Source: Hydractinia symbiolongicarpus (taxonomy: Eukaryota > Cnidaria > Hydrozoa > Anthoathecata > Hydractiniidae). From it: a DNA stretch of 64,000 nucleotides. A model generated the notes under the pieces. The model was not told where the DNA came from. It ran no database searches and was given only the letters and a program-made list of their open reading frames with translations. Position numbers and translations under genes: made by a program. The stretch lies in assembly GCF_029227915.1 (NCBI RefSeq), contig NC_079879.1, forward strand, positions 25,548,501 to 25,612,500. Reading direction: 5' to 3'. Positions 43,065-55,167 of the stretch are shown piece after piece (position 1 is the first letter of the stretch; every line of letters starts with the position of its first letter).

Positions 43065-45557
43065 TTACATGTCTTTATTAGCTACCAATGAATATAAAGC
43101 TATAATAATATTTACACCAAGTAAGCAGCTACCAAAAAATAATATTACTGGTTCTAACAGCGATCTTGTGGTAGGTTTATCAGGAAACAACATTAGCAAC
43201 AGTACGGACAATGTTTGATGACCATCCAGAAAAAAACATGGCACCATGTTTAAAATAGCTAAAGCGGACGAGATGGAAAGCAAGTACATAGATAAAATTT
43301 TTAAATGATCGGGCATGCTAATAAGAGAAAATATATATTTTGGTATGTAGTTTGACATTTTCACGGAAGAGATCAATTCAAATGGGTCACCAACAAACAA
43401 GATGTCTTGACCCTTTCCATGTGTTACTCTCACAACGCGAGTTGTGTTTCTTGTTAATGGCTTCAAACATAACATATTCTTTTCATACGCTTTGGTGCAG
43501 TCTCGATTTCCCAGACACTTTTGTTTAAGCGACATTGTTGTTCTCGCAGGTAAACAAGCATGTTCAGTAAATTTGGTGATGTAATTACCCGAAGTTCGAA
43601 TTAAAGAATTTACGTTTTGTAATTTAAATTGTCGTTTTTTTGATATACTCAACAACTTGGAGCGATCATAGTAAAAACAAAATCGATATGAGCTAGTGTG
43701 GTTACAACAATCAGGTTCGTTGAAATTTGTAATAAGTGAAGGTAATGAAGTGTTGTGCAATTTGACGTGAAATTCGGAGTTGCAGTATCCGTCCACTGGA
43801 TTCATTCGAATGGATTGACAACAAGTATACCAATCGTTCAAGTTTTGAATTTTGCAATGGTTTATCGACGTCACGACGTCTCCGACTGGAAGGTTTGCAA
43901 CGATGGATGAATCCTAAACAAAAATATTGATAAATTATGAGAGACAGCTTTTATGTACATATATCACTCGAGATTTATAATTCTGATCGTGTTGCGGGAT
44001 ACTTTCCTCAGTGACATAAATTTAGGGCCTATTAATAAATTTGGCCAAATTTAAAAAGGTCAAATTTTCTGTTTCCTAGCTTCCACACTGAACTTCATTT
44101 TTGGTGAGCTGTCCGAATTTTTTGCTAATTCCAAAATCAAATTGATGAATGGTCCAAATTATATAATGGTCAACAAAAATTGGCTTCAAGTTTAGACCGA
44201 TAAGGTGTGTCAGGTGTTCTCTATGTACACAAAAGGAGGATTATAGTTTACCTGTGATATCCACGTGACTACAACGCCTTCGTTGAGGGTGTAAAACGGG
44301 CGTAACATATACGGAAGGCTGGATGAAAACAACAAAGCAGCAATGGCTAACACGAAGTTGTGCCATACCCCAGCAGTGAAAATACGCAACTTTCGTACAG
44401 GAGTAGCAATCTCAAGCTGGTCAGTGTTCAACTCTACAAACGCTCCTGGGTAGACGAAGAGAACAAACAAACCAAAGCTGAGAACTCGCACATTTTCCCT
44501 AAATAAAAACATACTGATATGGTACTAATTGTTGTGGGTAGTTAGTCCAGTTTTTGCGGATTATAGCCAGATGCACTAAGTAATCGCGAATTATTCTTAA
44601 GGATGTTCCGAAAAAACCAATGATTCGTTTAATTTTTAAATTAAAAAAAATAATTAGTTAAAGTACCTATTTTTACTTAAAAACGAAATAATGAATAACA
44701 AGCGCTGAACTCCATGATCGCCTACCTCACAGCAGCGATAGCATGTCCAATCTCATGAAATGCACCAGCCACTATTAACGTGATGACGTAATAAAGGGCT
44801 TGGTTCCAGGGTAAATTCATCCCTGGCATCTAAAAACAAGAGATGTGCGAATCAAACACAGTGGGAGTAGCTACCATGATAAGAAGAAAACAGCTACTGA
44901 AACGCACCACTGGCTGTAACACTTGCTCTGGTTTTGATTCATTAAGTGACCTAAACAACATCCAACTCAGCAGTATGACGGAAATCACCATGGAAACGCT
45001 TCCAAAAATGGCACCGATATTAAACCAGATGAGTAAAAAGTCAGGATTAAGTCGACCAATTTGAACGAACATTCTGTTAAACATTTCTGTTTGCCACCTG
45101 ATGTGCACTGTGGAAACAGCGAGTCCATTCTCTCTTAAATATTCACCGTAACGTAAGCCATATTTTCTTGATCTCTGATAAACAAAAAAAAACATAGCGC
45201 TTAACAATGTGAGCATCACGAAATTAGTAAAGTTGGTGCTGTACCAGTATTTATAGTTTCTGGTGTTAAGGATAGAGTAATCACAGAAAGGCGTACAGAA
45301 AACAAAAAAGAATTATGCTTTGTATTTCATATCGCACTGGTCCTAAAAATGATAAAATATGTCCTTAAACTATTTTTAACCTCAAATTTACTTCTGTTAA
45401 AATAAATTAGAACATGATTCTGTATTCCTGTTTGCCTCAAGCGACTAACATATTCTTGATTTTGTAACACATTCTATACCTTTAATATAGTATCAACCAA
45501 GTAGGCAATTAACCAGAATACAATGATCACAATGAATCCAGATGAGAGAATCTCCAT
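43065..45557 (-). CDS. MBTPS2: Membrane-bound transcription factor site-2 protease
   Basis: Minus-strand coding exons: 45480-45557, 44908-45174, 44726-44829, 44252-44498, 43065-43913. All are GT-AG and in phase, giving 514 residues (human 519). It is the Golgi intramembrane zinc metalloprotease that makes the second cut in SREBP and ATF6, releasing their cytosolic transcription-factor domains. The zinc motif HEIGH is at residues 140-144 in exon 3 and the second metal-ligand motif LDG at 461-463 in exon 5 (VPCFFLDGHQ). Family wording is clear: HIRWQT, YPGAFVEL, FTAGVWHNFVLA, GDVVTSI and HACLPAR. The cysteine-rich lumenal loop (about 250-390) is present. The poly-serine stretch of the human protein between exon 2 and the HEIGH exon is absent. 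A likely 5'-UTR exon lies at 45753-45819. Confidence 0.96.
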
Positions 45558-45752
45558 TTTATCAATCCAATGGTTCTAAAAGTGTAATTACACCTTAAAT
45601 ACGTTTGATAACGCATTTTTTTTATTTTTAAAATAAGCTTTATAAGACAACCAGGGTGGGATTTTAGGTTAAAAACAATCAGGAATTAAATTTTGAGGTG
45701 ATCAATTTTTGCGGGAATTAAATTTTGCAGGAATTAATTATAATTTTCTTAC

Positions 45753-45819
45753 CACTTTCTTGTTTTCGATTTGTTTGATGTGTCGTCATGGTTTTCTTTA
45801 ATTTCCACAACAAGGAATG
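45753..45819 (-). other. MBTPS2: Putative 5'-UTR exon of MBTPS2
   Basis: A 67-base segment bounded on the minus strand by TTTTAG before it and GTAAGA after it. The next acceptor, ACTTTTAG, lies at 45576-45577, 18 bases above the start codon. Its own ATG would run into a stop (TGA) just after the join, so it would be a short upstream ORF and not an N-terminal extension. Predicted from splice signals only. Confidence 0.4.
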
Positions 45820-47479
45820 CTAAAACAAATCAAAACCATATATCAAAAAATTAATCTTCTTCATCTATATGTTGATTTTTATGTTTGCTTTTAAAAATAA
45901 GACATGGGACCGTAAACTGAAAAAACAGTTTGGGTGGCAATAATCTACTGGACATTACAGCGCTTACTTAGAAACCATAATGTTAATTTCATTTTAATGC
46001 ATATGTCGTTTATTTAAGTAGATTATGGAAAGATGTGTCATACCTTCGTGAGGATAACCATTGGACTTATATTCTTTACATTTTTACTTTCTAAACAAAC
46101 AGACATTGAGTTTTAGTATAATAGTTTAACAATGGAACAACAAGTCACAAGGTTGTCATTGTTATAAAGTCGAAATTGTAGAAATTGAGATTTTGATGCC
46201 TTCTTTAAAGATTTGAAAAGATTGAAGGAATTAGCAAACTTCTGGAAAATACAATGACTAGAAAATACTTTGGGGATCACAAACACCAAGCAAGCATACG
46301 TTAAAAATAGTTTTAAATACTCAAAGTTAAGAGGAGATTCCCAGAGAATTAAATTTTCAGAAGATGTGTTAGCTCCCTCTTAAGAATTCTTTTGTGTGGT
46401 TTTCTACAATCAGAATACTAAAAGACTTATCTCAAAATAAAGATAGTGTGAATCCAGTTTAAACAATTAGCGTGACATAACTATACAACTGACAATAATT
46501 GCAAATAACAAAGTACAATGTGAAGTGATTATTCTATTAATATAAATCTAAACATTTTAGTATACATATTCTACAAAATGTGGTTTCAATTTTTTAAAAT
46601 ATAATAGCTTGTACAAAACGATTATTGTTTTTGTCAAAACAGCAATCAGGAAAGAAGTGTTTGGGAAAAGTGTGAACTTCGTTTTTTTGTTCAAAATTAT
46701 TTTACAAATATGATTTTTATACTCTCGCTATAACGAACTTAAAAAATAAAGTGTACATCAGGACATCAAATGTTTCTCATATAATTTACTAAGAATTTAA
46801 AATACAGATCACATGACCAGCATATCATACAGTTAAAATATACAGCCAAACTTGCCATGGTAAAAATTTCTTTCCAAAAAAAATCACTTGTCTAAAAACG
46901 TTGATGCTTTTGTGACGTCAATAAGCACAAACAAAAACGATGTTTCTTTTTCGAAACGTTTTTCCACCCTCAAATTTGACTGTACAGACTGCGAAAATAC
47001 TGTATATTTTATTTGAAATAATTAGAGAACTCCTACACAGAAAACTTACTCTACTCATTGCAAAGCTATAATAGTTCTTAAATACAAAAATACTTTTAAG
47101 AAAGACGGATTAGGTATACATCTACCGTCATCATTTCACATGTTACGATTCTTTTCCTGTCAGAAGTTTGACAAAAACAAGCAGCCCTTTTTTGTTTTTA
47201 GAACGAAAAAAACAAAACAAAACAACCTTTCAAAACTATAGCAAAATGCTCGATCATTTTCGAGAGTATTTCTTCCATTACTTTCTTTAAACTGTACAGT
47301 TAATACAAAGTCATTTAAATTTCCTCTTAAAACGTGTATATGCTCAGAGTTTCAAAAAATTAATTCTGGCTAATTCTTTTAGCTCCCTACTTTATATGAA
47401 CAAGTTGAACTAACTCGATTTATAAATATCATGTAACATTTAAATTGCTACAAATTTATATTTCCATTCTTATAAGAAC
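45820..47479. other. Intergenic region, MBTPS2 promoter side and VCPIP1 3' side
   Basis: No gene seen. AT-rich. Fragments of a GCGGGAATTAAATTTTGC word at 45660-45740 look like MITE debris. The VCPIP1 3' UTR must start at 47479 and run leftward; no canonical AATAAA is close to the stop. Confidence 0.45.
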
Positions 47480-50400
47480 TCATGACGTCGCATCCTCAAT
47501 CATTCTATTCGACAAGCCATCAGTATTTGAGTTTCCAATTGGTTCAGAATCGACATGCATTGTTTCATCAATATTACTTTCTTGCAAATCGTTTGTAGTT
47601 CTTTCATTCTTGCTGTTGTCTGCAAGCGTTTTCTCTGTACTGTTTTCTTGGTTTGATTCTTTTATGTTTTTATGTGTTATATGGTCTGTGATGTTTTCTT
47701 GACTCGATTGTTCCATACTTTCTTGTTTCGACTGATCAAAGACATTTTCATGGTTTAATTTTTCTGAGATATAACCTTGGTCCGATTGTTCTGTGATGTT
47801 TTCATGGTCACATTGTTCTCTTACATTTTCTTGGTTTGTTTGTTCTCTGACATTTTCATGGTTTAATTGGTCTGGGATGCTCTCTTGTTTTGATTGATTA
47901 GTGATGTCTTCATAATTCGACTGTTCTATCATGTTTTCTTGCCTCGATTGTTCTACGATGTTTTTATGATTTAATTGGTCTGTTACATTTTCTTTGTCCA
48001 ATCGGTCAGTGATGCTTTCTCTGCTTGAGTCTTGCTGAGCTTTACCTGCATTTTCGTTTGTTATAAAATTTACATTATTCTGCAGATGGGCAGCAGTTGG
48101 TAGGGTAGTATCACTGGCAGTGTTATCAACCATTGAATGTCCAACACCAGAAAATGCAACAACGTTTGACTTTGTGGACATGGAATGAGATAAAGTACTG
48201 AACAAGCTTGATTGTGACTCTGTCTGGACCGTATGCATGGAGACTTTTTTATTTTTAACTTCAGTTTGCTTTTCAGCAAGTATTAACTGTTCTGGAGTTA
48301 ACTCCTGAACATGCACGTGTGTCTCTCCAAGACACAAAAAGAGTTCATCCGATTGTTCGTGATAAGAAAAAATTTTATTTGGAAAATATGGTAACGATAT
48401 GTGTTGATTATTCTTGAGAAAACCAAGATCTTTTACAGCTTGCTTATAAAATATGCCATTGGGTTGAAACAAACTGCGCTGAGTACATGCCCAGTCCCAT
48501 AAATTGACATTTTGTAACAAGCTTGAAAAAAAAGATGAGAACATATCTGGCTCTATGTCTTCATTAGCAGATGTTTCAGTTGAGGTTTCTACAGTTGTTG
48601 TTTCGTTCAGAAGGTCCACTTCCATTTTAACACTTTCAGCTGTGTCAACTTTTTGTTCTTTCATCCCATGTACAGTAAGCCTTTCACCTGGTTTCATACT
48701 AAATAATGTTGATGACTCAGACGGAATTTGTAACGTTTTAGGTGGGAATCCATATTTAATAATCTGTTCTTGTTTTGGTACATAAAACTTCTCTTCAATA
48801 AAACTTTGTAAGTCAGCATACATTGTGTCTTCTCTCAGTGTAAAAACTTCACTTGTTCTTGAATTTGCAAGTGAAATACGAATTTTGGGTACCCTTGGTA
48901 AGGCCTTCTTTGTTTCTTGTTGCATACCTGACTTTTCCTCCGGGAGTTTCTTAGTGTGTTCTTCCCCATGCAATAACTGTTTTAAGGGGGATGTACTTGA
49001 CCTTTTCTGCTTGAGTGACGCACCATGCTCAATTTTTTTCTTCAAAATTTTTTCACTTAAGCTAGTATTTAATTCTTCTTTGTGCAATGTTTTAGATTTT
49101 GCTCCGGTCAAAATAATTTTAGTTGGAGTTGGTGGTACTTCTGCTGGTATGGAGGTTTTATTTTTCTCCTCTGACTTTTTTGATAAAGTTACTCTCAATA
49201 TTTGATCAACAACTTTCTGAACCAAACGTTCACTGCCAAACTCGCCAGGAAAGTGTTTTTGTACAACATTCTGTGCAAGTTCGTATACATTAGAATTAAG
49301 AGATTTGTTTGATTCATCTTGGAACCAATACACAAAATCAGACTTTGTTTCGTTATTCCATTCCAGCAAAACAGGTATATTTGTTGGCAAATTATCATAT
49401 TCTTTGCCATCCCAGTAATGTTTAAATCCACAATTGCATTTACTTTGCTTTGAAGCTGGTGTCAACAGTTGATCACCATTGAAATATACAAGACTGCCAT
49501 CAGCTTTTAACATGCGCATGCTTCCCTGGCAATGTTTACATCTTAAAGTGTCAACGTTTTGAACAAACATCAGTCTGTCTTTTGCAGCATTATAAGAACA
49601 AGTAATATTATTATGATGGGGAAATTTGTACTTGTAGCCATCTTTTAAAGTGCCATGTGTTTTTTTCGCAATTTCATACAATTCTCCGTCTAAAATAACA
49701 TCAAAATATGGAACTCAATAGTAATGTATAGCAATAATTTAAAGCTGCTCTCAACTCCATAAAACTTGCAAATTGATTTCACCTATTAATTTTTAGACAA
49801 ATAATTCATCTTTATTACCCTGACCCTTTCTACATTTCAACTTGCATTCTTAATTTGCTATATGCTGAGGTTAGGTGAAGGTTTAAAACATAATTTAGCA
49901 CACATTTTTATAAACGGGCAAGATCATTTTCTTCAATTCTCAGGTTCATCTCAGAGTGTTACTTCTTTGTTAATGCCAACATTCTGAAAACACTATTTTG
50001 CATTTTTTAATGCTGTTTAGGCTTCATCTGCCAAGTAGAGATTCAAGAGCAATGTTAAAAATGGTGTTTAACAATTTTAAAACTAATCTGAAAATTATTT
50101 TAGTACTTGTCCGAACATTACTCCTTAATTTTCTATTAGTATGTCAGTTTTTAAAAAAGAAAAAAAAAATGCTCCAGCCCCATAAATATTAAAGAACAGT
50201 CTCAATGACAGAAGCTGTGAAAAGTAACCATTGAAGTTATTTTTAAATTTTCTAAACAGGAGCAGCAAGCCCTAAAATTTAACTGGGATTCTACCAATAA
50301 ACTTTATTAAATCTATTTCATTATTTATATTCTTCGAATTATTTCTCATTATTTCCCTGTTTTTTTTTTCTTTCCTTTTTTTAAAATCAAACAACTTTAA

Positions 50401-51996
50401 AAGAAAAAAGTTTATATTTTTATATTAGTGTTCTCATTTTTTGATAGGTAACTGCTGAAAATAAGTTAAACAGCATCAAGCAAGGTTTTTAACATACTGC
50501 TATATAAAATTGTAATAAAAAGAAATACAGCATAAGTAAAGTTTTAGTAAAATAGCATTTAATGTCCATACTCTTACCCTTTTTTAAAACTTATATTTCA
50601 CATTTGTAGAAATTCATTAACATTAAAAGTTATTTAAATTACATATATATTTTTTACCTGGTTCAAGCCAAGAAAGTTGACAAGGATTAGCTTCTTCAAA
50701 AACAACTTTGCATAACAAACATCTGTACAATCTCTCTTCCTTAACAATACTTCGAGCTGTTTCAGTGACTACCTCTGTAGTGACTTGTATCGCACTATTT
50801 GGTTGAATAATATATTGATAGACATCTTGAACTACAATTGGAGCAACACCATTCAATACAGTGAAGTGTTTTTCCATTGCTGTAGCTAGTTTTGTTAAAT
50901 ATTGTTCAGTTAAAGCTTTTCCACCACCAATGATACATGACCCACTATCGAAATCAATATACTGTGTTAAAAGTTCCTGTGGTAAACCCCAAAGTTTTGG
51001 TAACATGTAATTCGGTATTTTAGGCAATGGCTTCTCCTTGATCCCAACAAGTGGAACAAAATGATTTCGACCTTTACTACTCCATGCAATTACAATTGGT
51101 TTGTGCAGGGTTTTTTCTTTGTTTTGACATTTTTCAACAGGAGTTAATGCTGGGACAAACATGGCAGCATAGTCACCTTTTGATTGCATACCTTCTAAGC
51201 TATCAAGAAGAAGAATTGGCCGATGCAATACATTTGCAAGTCCGAATATGTGTATATTTCGTAATCCAAAGACCTCTCCTGTTGCAGGAAGATAATTAGG
51301 GTCTGCTTCCCTGATTATACTATCCCAGTCTGAATCTTCAAAGAAATCTGATAGAAGATTTTTGTAATCATCCTTACGCAAAATTAAATGATCCTTTAAA
51401 TTCTTCATTAACGGATGCCAAAACAGTTCGTGTCCTACTAATGCCCTTGAGACAGCATGTAATAAACAATGTCCATCCCCATCAGCATGAATTGGAACAA
51501 TCCTTTCCTCATTATCATTCACATTGGAAATTTCTTTTAACGTGTCAGCCAGATACTCAGCAGACACGTCACGTCCGTATCCGGATATAAGCAACTTTTT
51601 TTCCTCAATTCGAAATGCATAATCCGCTAAATGTGAACAGTCAAAAGTATCACCTTGCCCCATTGTCTCTAATAACCTAACTTGTTGTGTAGACTTATCT
51701 AAACCATACCTAGTTAACAAAGGTGATATTAATTTGCTGCCATAATTAGACAAACCTTTCACTTTAATGGAGTCATTGTTCCTTTTATATGACACAGGTA
51801 AAGCCTTAACTAACATGCTTTGAAGCAAATTTTGTATAGCTAATGTTGGATTTGTAACTGGCTTCACATCAATCAGGTTTTTGGGATAGTGATCCTGCGA
51901 GCAACCAGTGCATTCAACTAATGACTCCACATCTGATGCAAAATAGAGTTGCTTTCCACAATCTGAATTAGGACAAAAACCAGTTAGAACTTGCAT
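47480..51996 (-). CDS. VCPIP1: Deubiquitinase VCPIP1 (VCIP135) homologue
   Basis: Exon 1 50658-51996 and exon 2 47480-49689 (intron 49690-50657) give 1182 residues, against about 1220 in human. It is an OTU-family deubiquitinase that works with the p97/VCP-p47 complex in Golgi and ER reassembly. A Cys4 motif (C8, C13, C29, C32) precedes the OTU domain. The catalytic D174/C177 lie in DGDGHC and the catalytic His312 in NHFVPL; GLRNIHIFGLANVLHRPI matches the family closely. Exon 2 has Cys-rich CKHCQGS and CNCGFKHYWDGKEYDNLP, then HFPGEFGSE. A ubiquitin-like segment follows, ending IKYGFPPKTL, and KIILTGAKSKTLHKEELN is the conserved linker. The C-terminus carries an unusual 9-residue repeat. TTTTAG lies 15 bases above the ATG, so a short upstream exon could extend the N-terminus (human has a longer one). 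Confidence 0.95.
47627..47995 (-). repeat. 27-bp coding minisatellite in VCPIP1 C-terminus
   Basis: About 14 tandem copies of a 9-residue unit, consensus (H/Q)EN(I/V)xxQxN. Examples are HENVREQTN, QENVREQCD, HENITEQSD and HENVFDQSK. Three copies have 8 residues. Units starting with H and Q tend to alternate, hinting at an 18-residue higher-order period. Highly polar and probably disordered. Confidence 0.9.
49690..50657. other. VCPIP1 intron
   Basis: 968 bases, donor GTAAAA and acceptor TTATTTTAG on the minus strand. The two exons join through a split codon (G|AC). No repeats or genes seen inside. Confidence 0.9.
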
Positions 51997-52458
51997 ATTT
52001 GGTTTTATACCTAAAATATATTTTAAAGTATGGAATTTTATCTTTGAAACATCTCCATACTAGAAAAAATTAAAAGTCAATGTAGTTCTTAAAGTTTTAA
52101 AAAGTGTGATATAAAATTTAGGATCACATAGTTATATCAAAACCCTTTACAGACAAAATTTCTCCTATAGAAAATGATTATTTGGAACAATAGACACAGT
52201 GAAAAAGGTAAATTCTTGCACATGCTAATCCCAGAAAGAAAAAGAAAGTACTCTATATTATCTTAAGTTATTTAAAACATATAGGTACAAACAAGATTTA
52301 TAAATGTCACATCATCAAAAATGTTTGCACAATTCATTGGAACTTCTAGTCAGCATTTTTTAACGTAATTGTTAAATATGACATATTGCATTCCAGTTCG
52401 TGTTATAAACACCAATTGTTCAGCAGTAGTGACATTGCTAAGTTGTTGGCTAAGTGTT
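51997..52458. other. Short intergenic spacer between VCPIP1 and SS18
   Basis: Only 462 bases separate the VCPIP1 start from the SS18 stop, so the SS18 3' UTR and the VCPIP1 promoter/5' UTR must share it. CTAAAATATA at 52011-52020 is, on the minus strand, an acceptor-like TATATTTTAG. No canonical polyadenylation signal is obvious. Such tight head-to-tail spacing would also suit a co-transcribed pair. Confidence 0.5.
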
Positions 52459-53556
52459 TTAAAATCCTGAAGATGGTGGGGCACTGCCAGGTGGCATTGG
52501 TGAGCCACCTTGAAATTGACTGTCAGGTAATGTTGATTGTGACATCCGCTGTTGCATTAACATATTTTGAATCATTTCAGCAGATGGAGCTGCAGACATC
52601 CCACCTTGAATCATATTAGACATTAATGCAGATTGCGTTAAACCAGGCATCATGTTTGGAGGTATCATGTTAGAACGTGGCATATTTGCATTTAACATGT
52701 TTGGCATAGCCATACCCTGTTGTCCATAAGAGCCCAACATAGCTACCCGAGCATGGTTCATGTTGGTAGTCGTCATCATAGTTGGATTACTGATTTTTTG
52801 GCTATTAGTTGCATTGCCTGGACTTTGAATTGAAAGATTTGTGGATGAAATTGCTGCAGGATTTGCATTTGTATTATTACTTTCAGCAGTAGATGATGAG
52901 TCGATACTTGATGTAGGAGCACTAGAAGAGGTAGAATTGTTCGTAACAGAGCTACTACTAGTATTGGCTACAGAAGCAGAAAGATTAGCAGTACCATTGC
53001 TATTTGAGTTTTGGATGAGATTTTGGAATGCAGTATTTGGAGGTGTTGTGCTATTATTTTTCTGCTGCATCTGTTGCATTTGCTGTTGTTGTTGCAGCAT
53101 TTGTTGCTGTTGAAGTTTCTGTTGTTGCTGCTGTTGTTGGATTTGCTGTTGCAAGTGCTGAGACTGTGATGTTTGTTGCTGCTGCTGGGAAGGAGTAACT
53201 GGTTGTTGTTGTTGTTGTTGCTGCATCACAGTTTGGGGATGTTGCTGAAACTGTTGATTTGTTTGCTGTGGTTGATGAGAGGATTGTGTTGCTGAAGTAA
53301 CTGCTTGTGAATTCTGAGTTTGGTTTTGTTGTTGAGCTTGCTGCTGATTTAACGTAGAATCAGCAAGTGTGGCTAAAAAGATTAAGTTTCTGTGTAAAAG
53401 TTGCTGATACTGAGCACACTCTCTAGCTTTCCCTTGATTTTGATATTCCATAATGGCTTGAATAAGTTGAGTGTTTTCATCCAACATCTTTTGAACAGAT
53501 GCTTGTGTAATTGGTTCCCTTCTGCCAGCAGCATTTCCAGCAAATGCAGAAGACAT
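52459..53556 (-). CDS. SS18: SS18/SS18L1 homologue, BAF complex subunit
   Basis: One coding exon of 365 residues. SS18 is a nuclear co-activator and a dedicated subunit of the BAF (SWI/SNF) chromatin-remodelling complex; the N-terminal SSXT (SNH) domain binds the remodeller. That domain is clear at about 15-75: VQKMLDENTQLIQ, then QNQGKA, then CAQYQQLLHRNLIFLATLAD. A Gln-rich tract (about 80-170, made by CAG/CAA repeats) follows, then Ser/Thr/Asn-rich and Met/Pro-rich parts ending in GSAPPSSGF. The tyrosine-rich QPGY tail of vertebrate SS18 is not evident: only one Tyr is seen after residue 80. The homologue could equally be called SS18L1; the family predates that split. TTTTAG lies 16 bases above the ATG, so a 5'-UTR intron is likely. 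Confidence 0.92.
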   Translation of the reverse strand: MSSAFAGNAAGRREPITQASVQKMLDENTQLIQAIMEYQNQGKARECAQYQQLLHRNLIFLATLADSTLNQQQAQQQNQTQNSQAVTSATQSSHQPQQTNQQFQQHPQTVMQQQQQQQPVTPSQQQQQTSQSQHLQQQIQQQQQQQKLQQQQMLQQQQQMQQMQQKNNSTTPPNTAFQNLIQNSNSNGTANLSASVANTSSSSVTNNSTSSSAPTSSIDSSSTAESNNTNANPAAISSTNLSIQSPGNATNSQKISNPTMMTTTNMNHARVAMLGSYGQQGMAMPNMLNANMPRSNMIPPNMMPGLTQSALMSNMIQGGMSAAPSAEMIQNMLMQQRMSQSTLPDSQFQGGSPMPPGSAPPSSGF

Positions 53557-54370
53557 ATTTACTGTTAATACCTAAAATAAAAAACCTAATAAGATTTTAG
53601 AGCAGTTAATGCATACTTAAATATAAAAAAGGACTAAGGTTTGAAAACTAAAATGGGTCTAAGACATTCAACTTTGTTCTCACAATCTTTTCAAATTAAA
53701 TAAGTTGCATAATTTATGTAATCCAAGTAATCCAATATATTATATATAACACTTGTAATGTTGTAATTTAGCTTAACATGTTTTTGTCATGTTAGCATGG
53801 GTCAGACAAAGTATAACAATGACCTTCTTTTAATCGATGTACTAGACTGTTAGATATATAACCTCAAATTCCCTCTTAGCTGATTTGTCTTCATACTATT
53901 TTTCTTGGAACTATTAATAAGAGATATATGTATTCAAACTTAATCAATGTAGAGATATGGTTTTATTCAATAATAATTAAAATTTAATAAGCTAACCTGG
54001 TGATCTGTGTATTTGTTTGCGATAAAATTTTGTGAGAATCCTAAAAGCTTGTTTCTTAAGATTTGTCTATGTATACATGACAGGATAATTCATGCAGCAT
54101 GGAAATCTTGTGTAAATCTCATAAATAGTTCGTTTAAACTCTTAAAACAAGCAATTAATTAGGAAAATATAACATAATAGGACATTATTGACAAATAAAC
54201 ACTATTGTTACAAGTTACTCTTGTTTATGATATACAATTATCACGAGATTTAAACATGTTTACCTTCATAGCCTGCCAATGCATTGGCTATTAGGGTGTT
54301 GTTGTTCCAAGAAAAATTTAAAGAAATATATGTTGATAGTAGATGACAAACTAAGACATTTAAGAATATT

Positions 54371-54441
54371 TTTACATTTCATGTACGATGTTTAACTAAA
54401 CATAATAGTTTAGCTAAACATAAACGTACATGAAATGTAAA
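54371..54441. repeat. 71-nt near-perfect hairpin
   Basis: The outer stem TTTACATTTCATGTACG (54371-54387) pairs perfectly with 54425-54441. The inner stem ATGTTTAACTAAAC pairs with GTTTAGCTAAACAT with one mismatch. There is an ATAATA loop and one AAA bulge. Confidence 0.9.
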
Positions 54442-54701
54442 TATAGTTTTATTCTCTCTTTCGTGCTGTTACCTGAAAGTGTTCCATACTCACCTTTAGT
54501 AGTAGCAAATGTTTGCAGTCAAAATGTAACAGTGGGAACTTTAATTATGCCCATTTAGAGCAAAAAATGATAACAACAAACTAAATATAGTAAAGATTTG
54601 AAAAATTGGAACCAAATACTTACTTAATAAAAAAAGTCTCTAAATTATAATTGGCTGATTAAAACATTTTCAAGGCATGCTACTAATAATGGCGGCTTAA
54701 C

Positions 54702-55167
54702 TTATTCCGTGAAATTAACGAGACAAGAAATTAATGTGAATTAAATTAACAGTCATAATATTAACGCGGTTCAATGAAATTGAATTGGGCAGTTTGGAAA
54801 TAAAATTTTTCGTTGTTTGGAAAGACAATGTTAAAAATTTAAAAATTTAAAGAAAAGGTGCTTTCAGTTAATTTTCTGTATGATGATTATGCAAAAGCTA
54901 TTTTAAAAAAGATCGCTAAAAAACACAACACCGTTGAGCTATCGTCCGATGAGAAGGAAATAGGAGAAACTTCGTAAAAAAAATTGTATTATGTTTTTTA
55001 GGCTTTTATATATATATATTGTAAAAAAGTTACCAAATTAACAGTATTTTAATTAAAGAGTCATGAAATTAACAGTCTTTAACTTAACACTGCATTTAAT
55101 TAACAGTCACTAAATTAATGCAAATTTTGAAAAACCGCATTAATTTCATGATTTGTTAATTTCATGG
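54702..55167. mobile_element. MITE flanked by TTAA
   Basis: 38-bp inverted ends (TTATTCCGTGAAATTAACG... at 54702-54739, mirrored at 55130-55167) differ at about six positions. TTAA words stand one base outside each end (54697-54700, 55169-55172), suggesting the TTAA target typical of piggyBac-type elements. The interior is non-coding and repeats 'ATTAACAGT'. Confidence 0.6.

Noticed and set aside
52841-53113. Plus-strand frame with a cysteine run
   Set aside because: Antisense of the SS18 Gln repeat.
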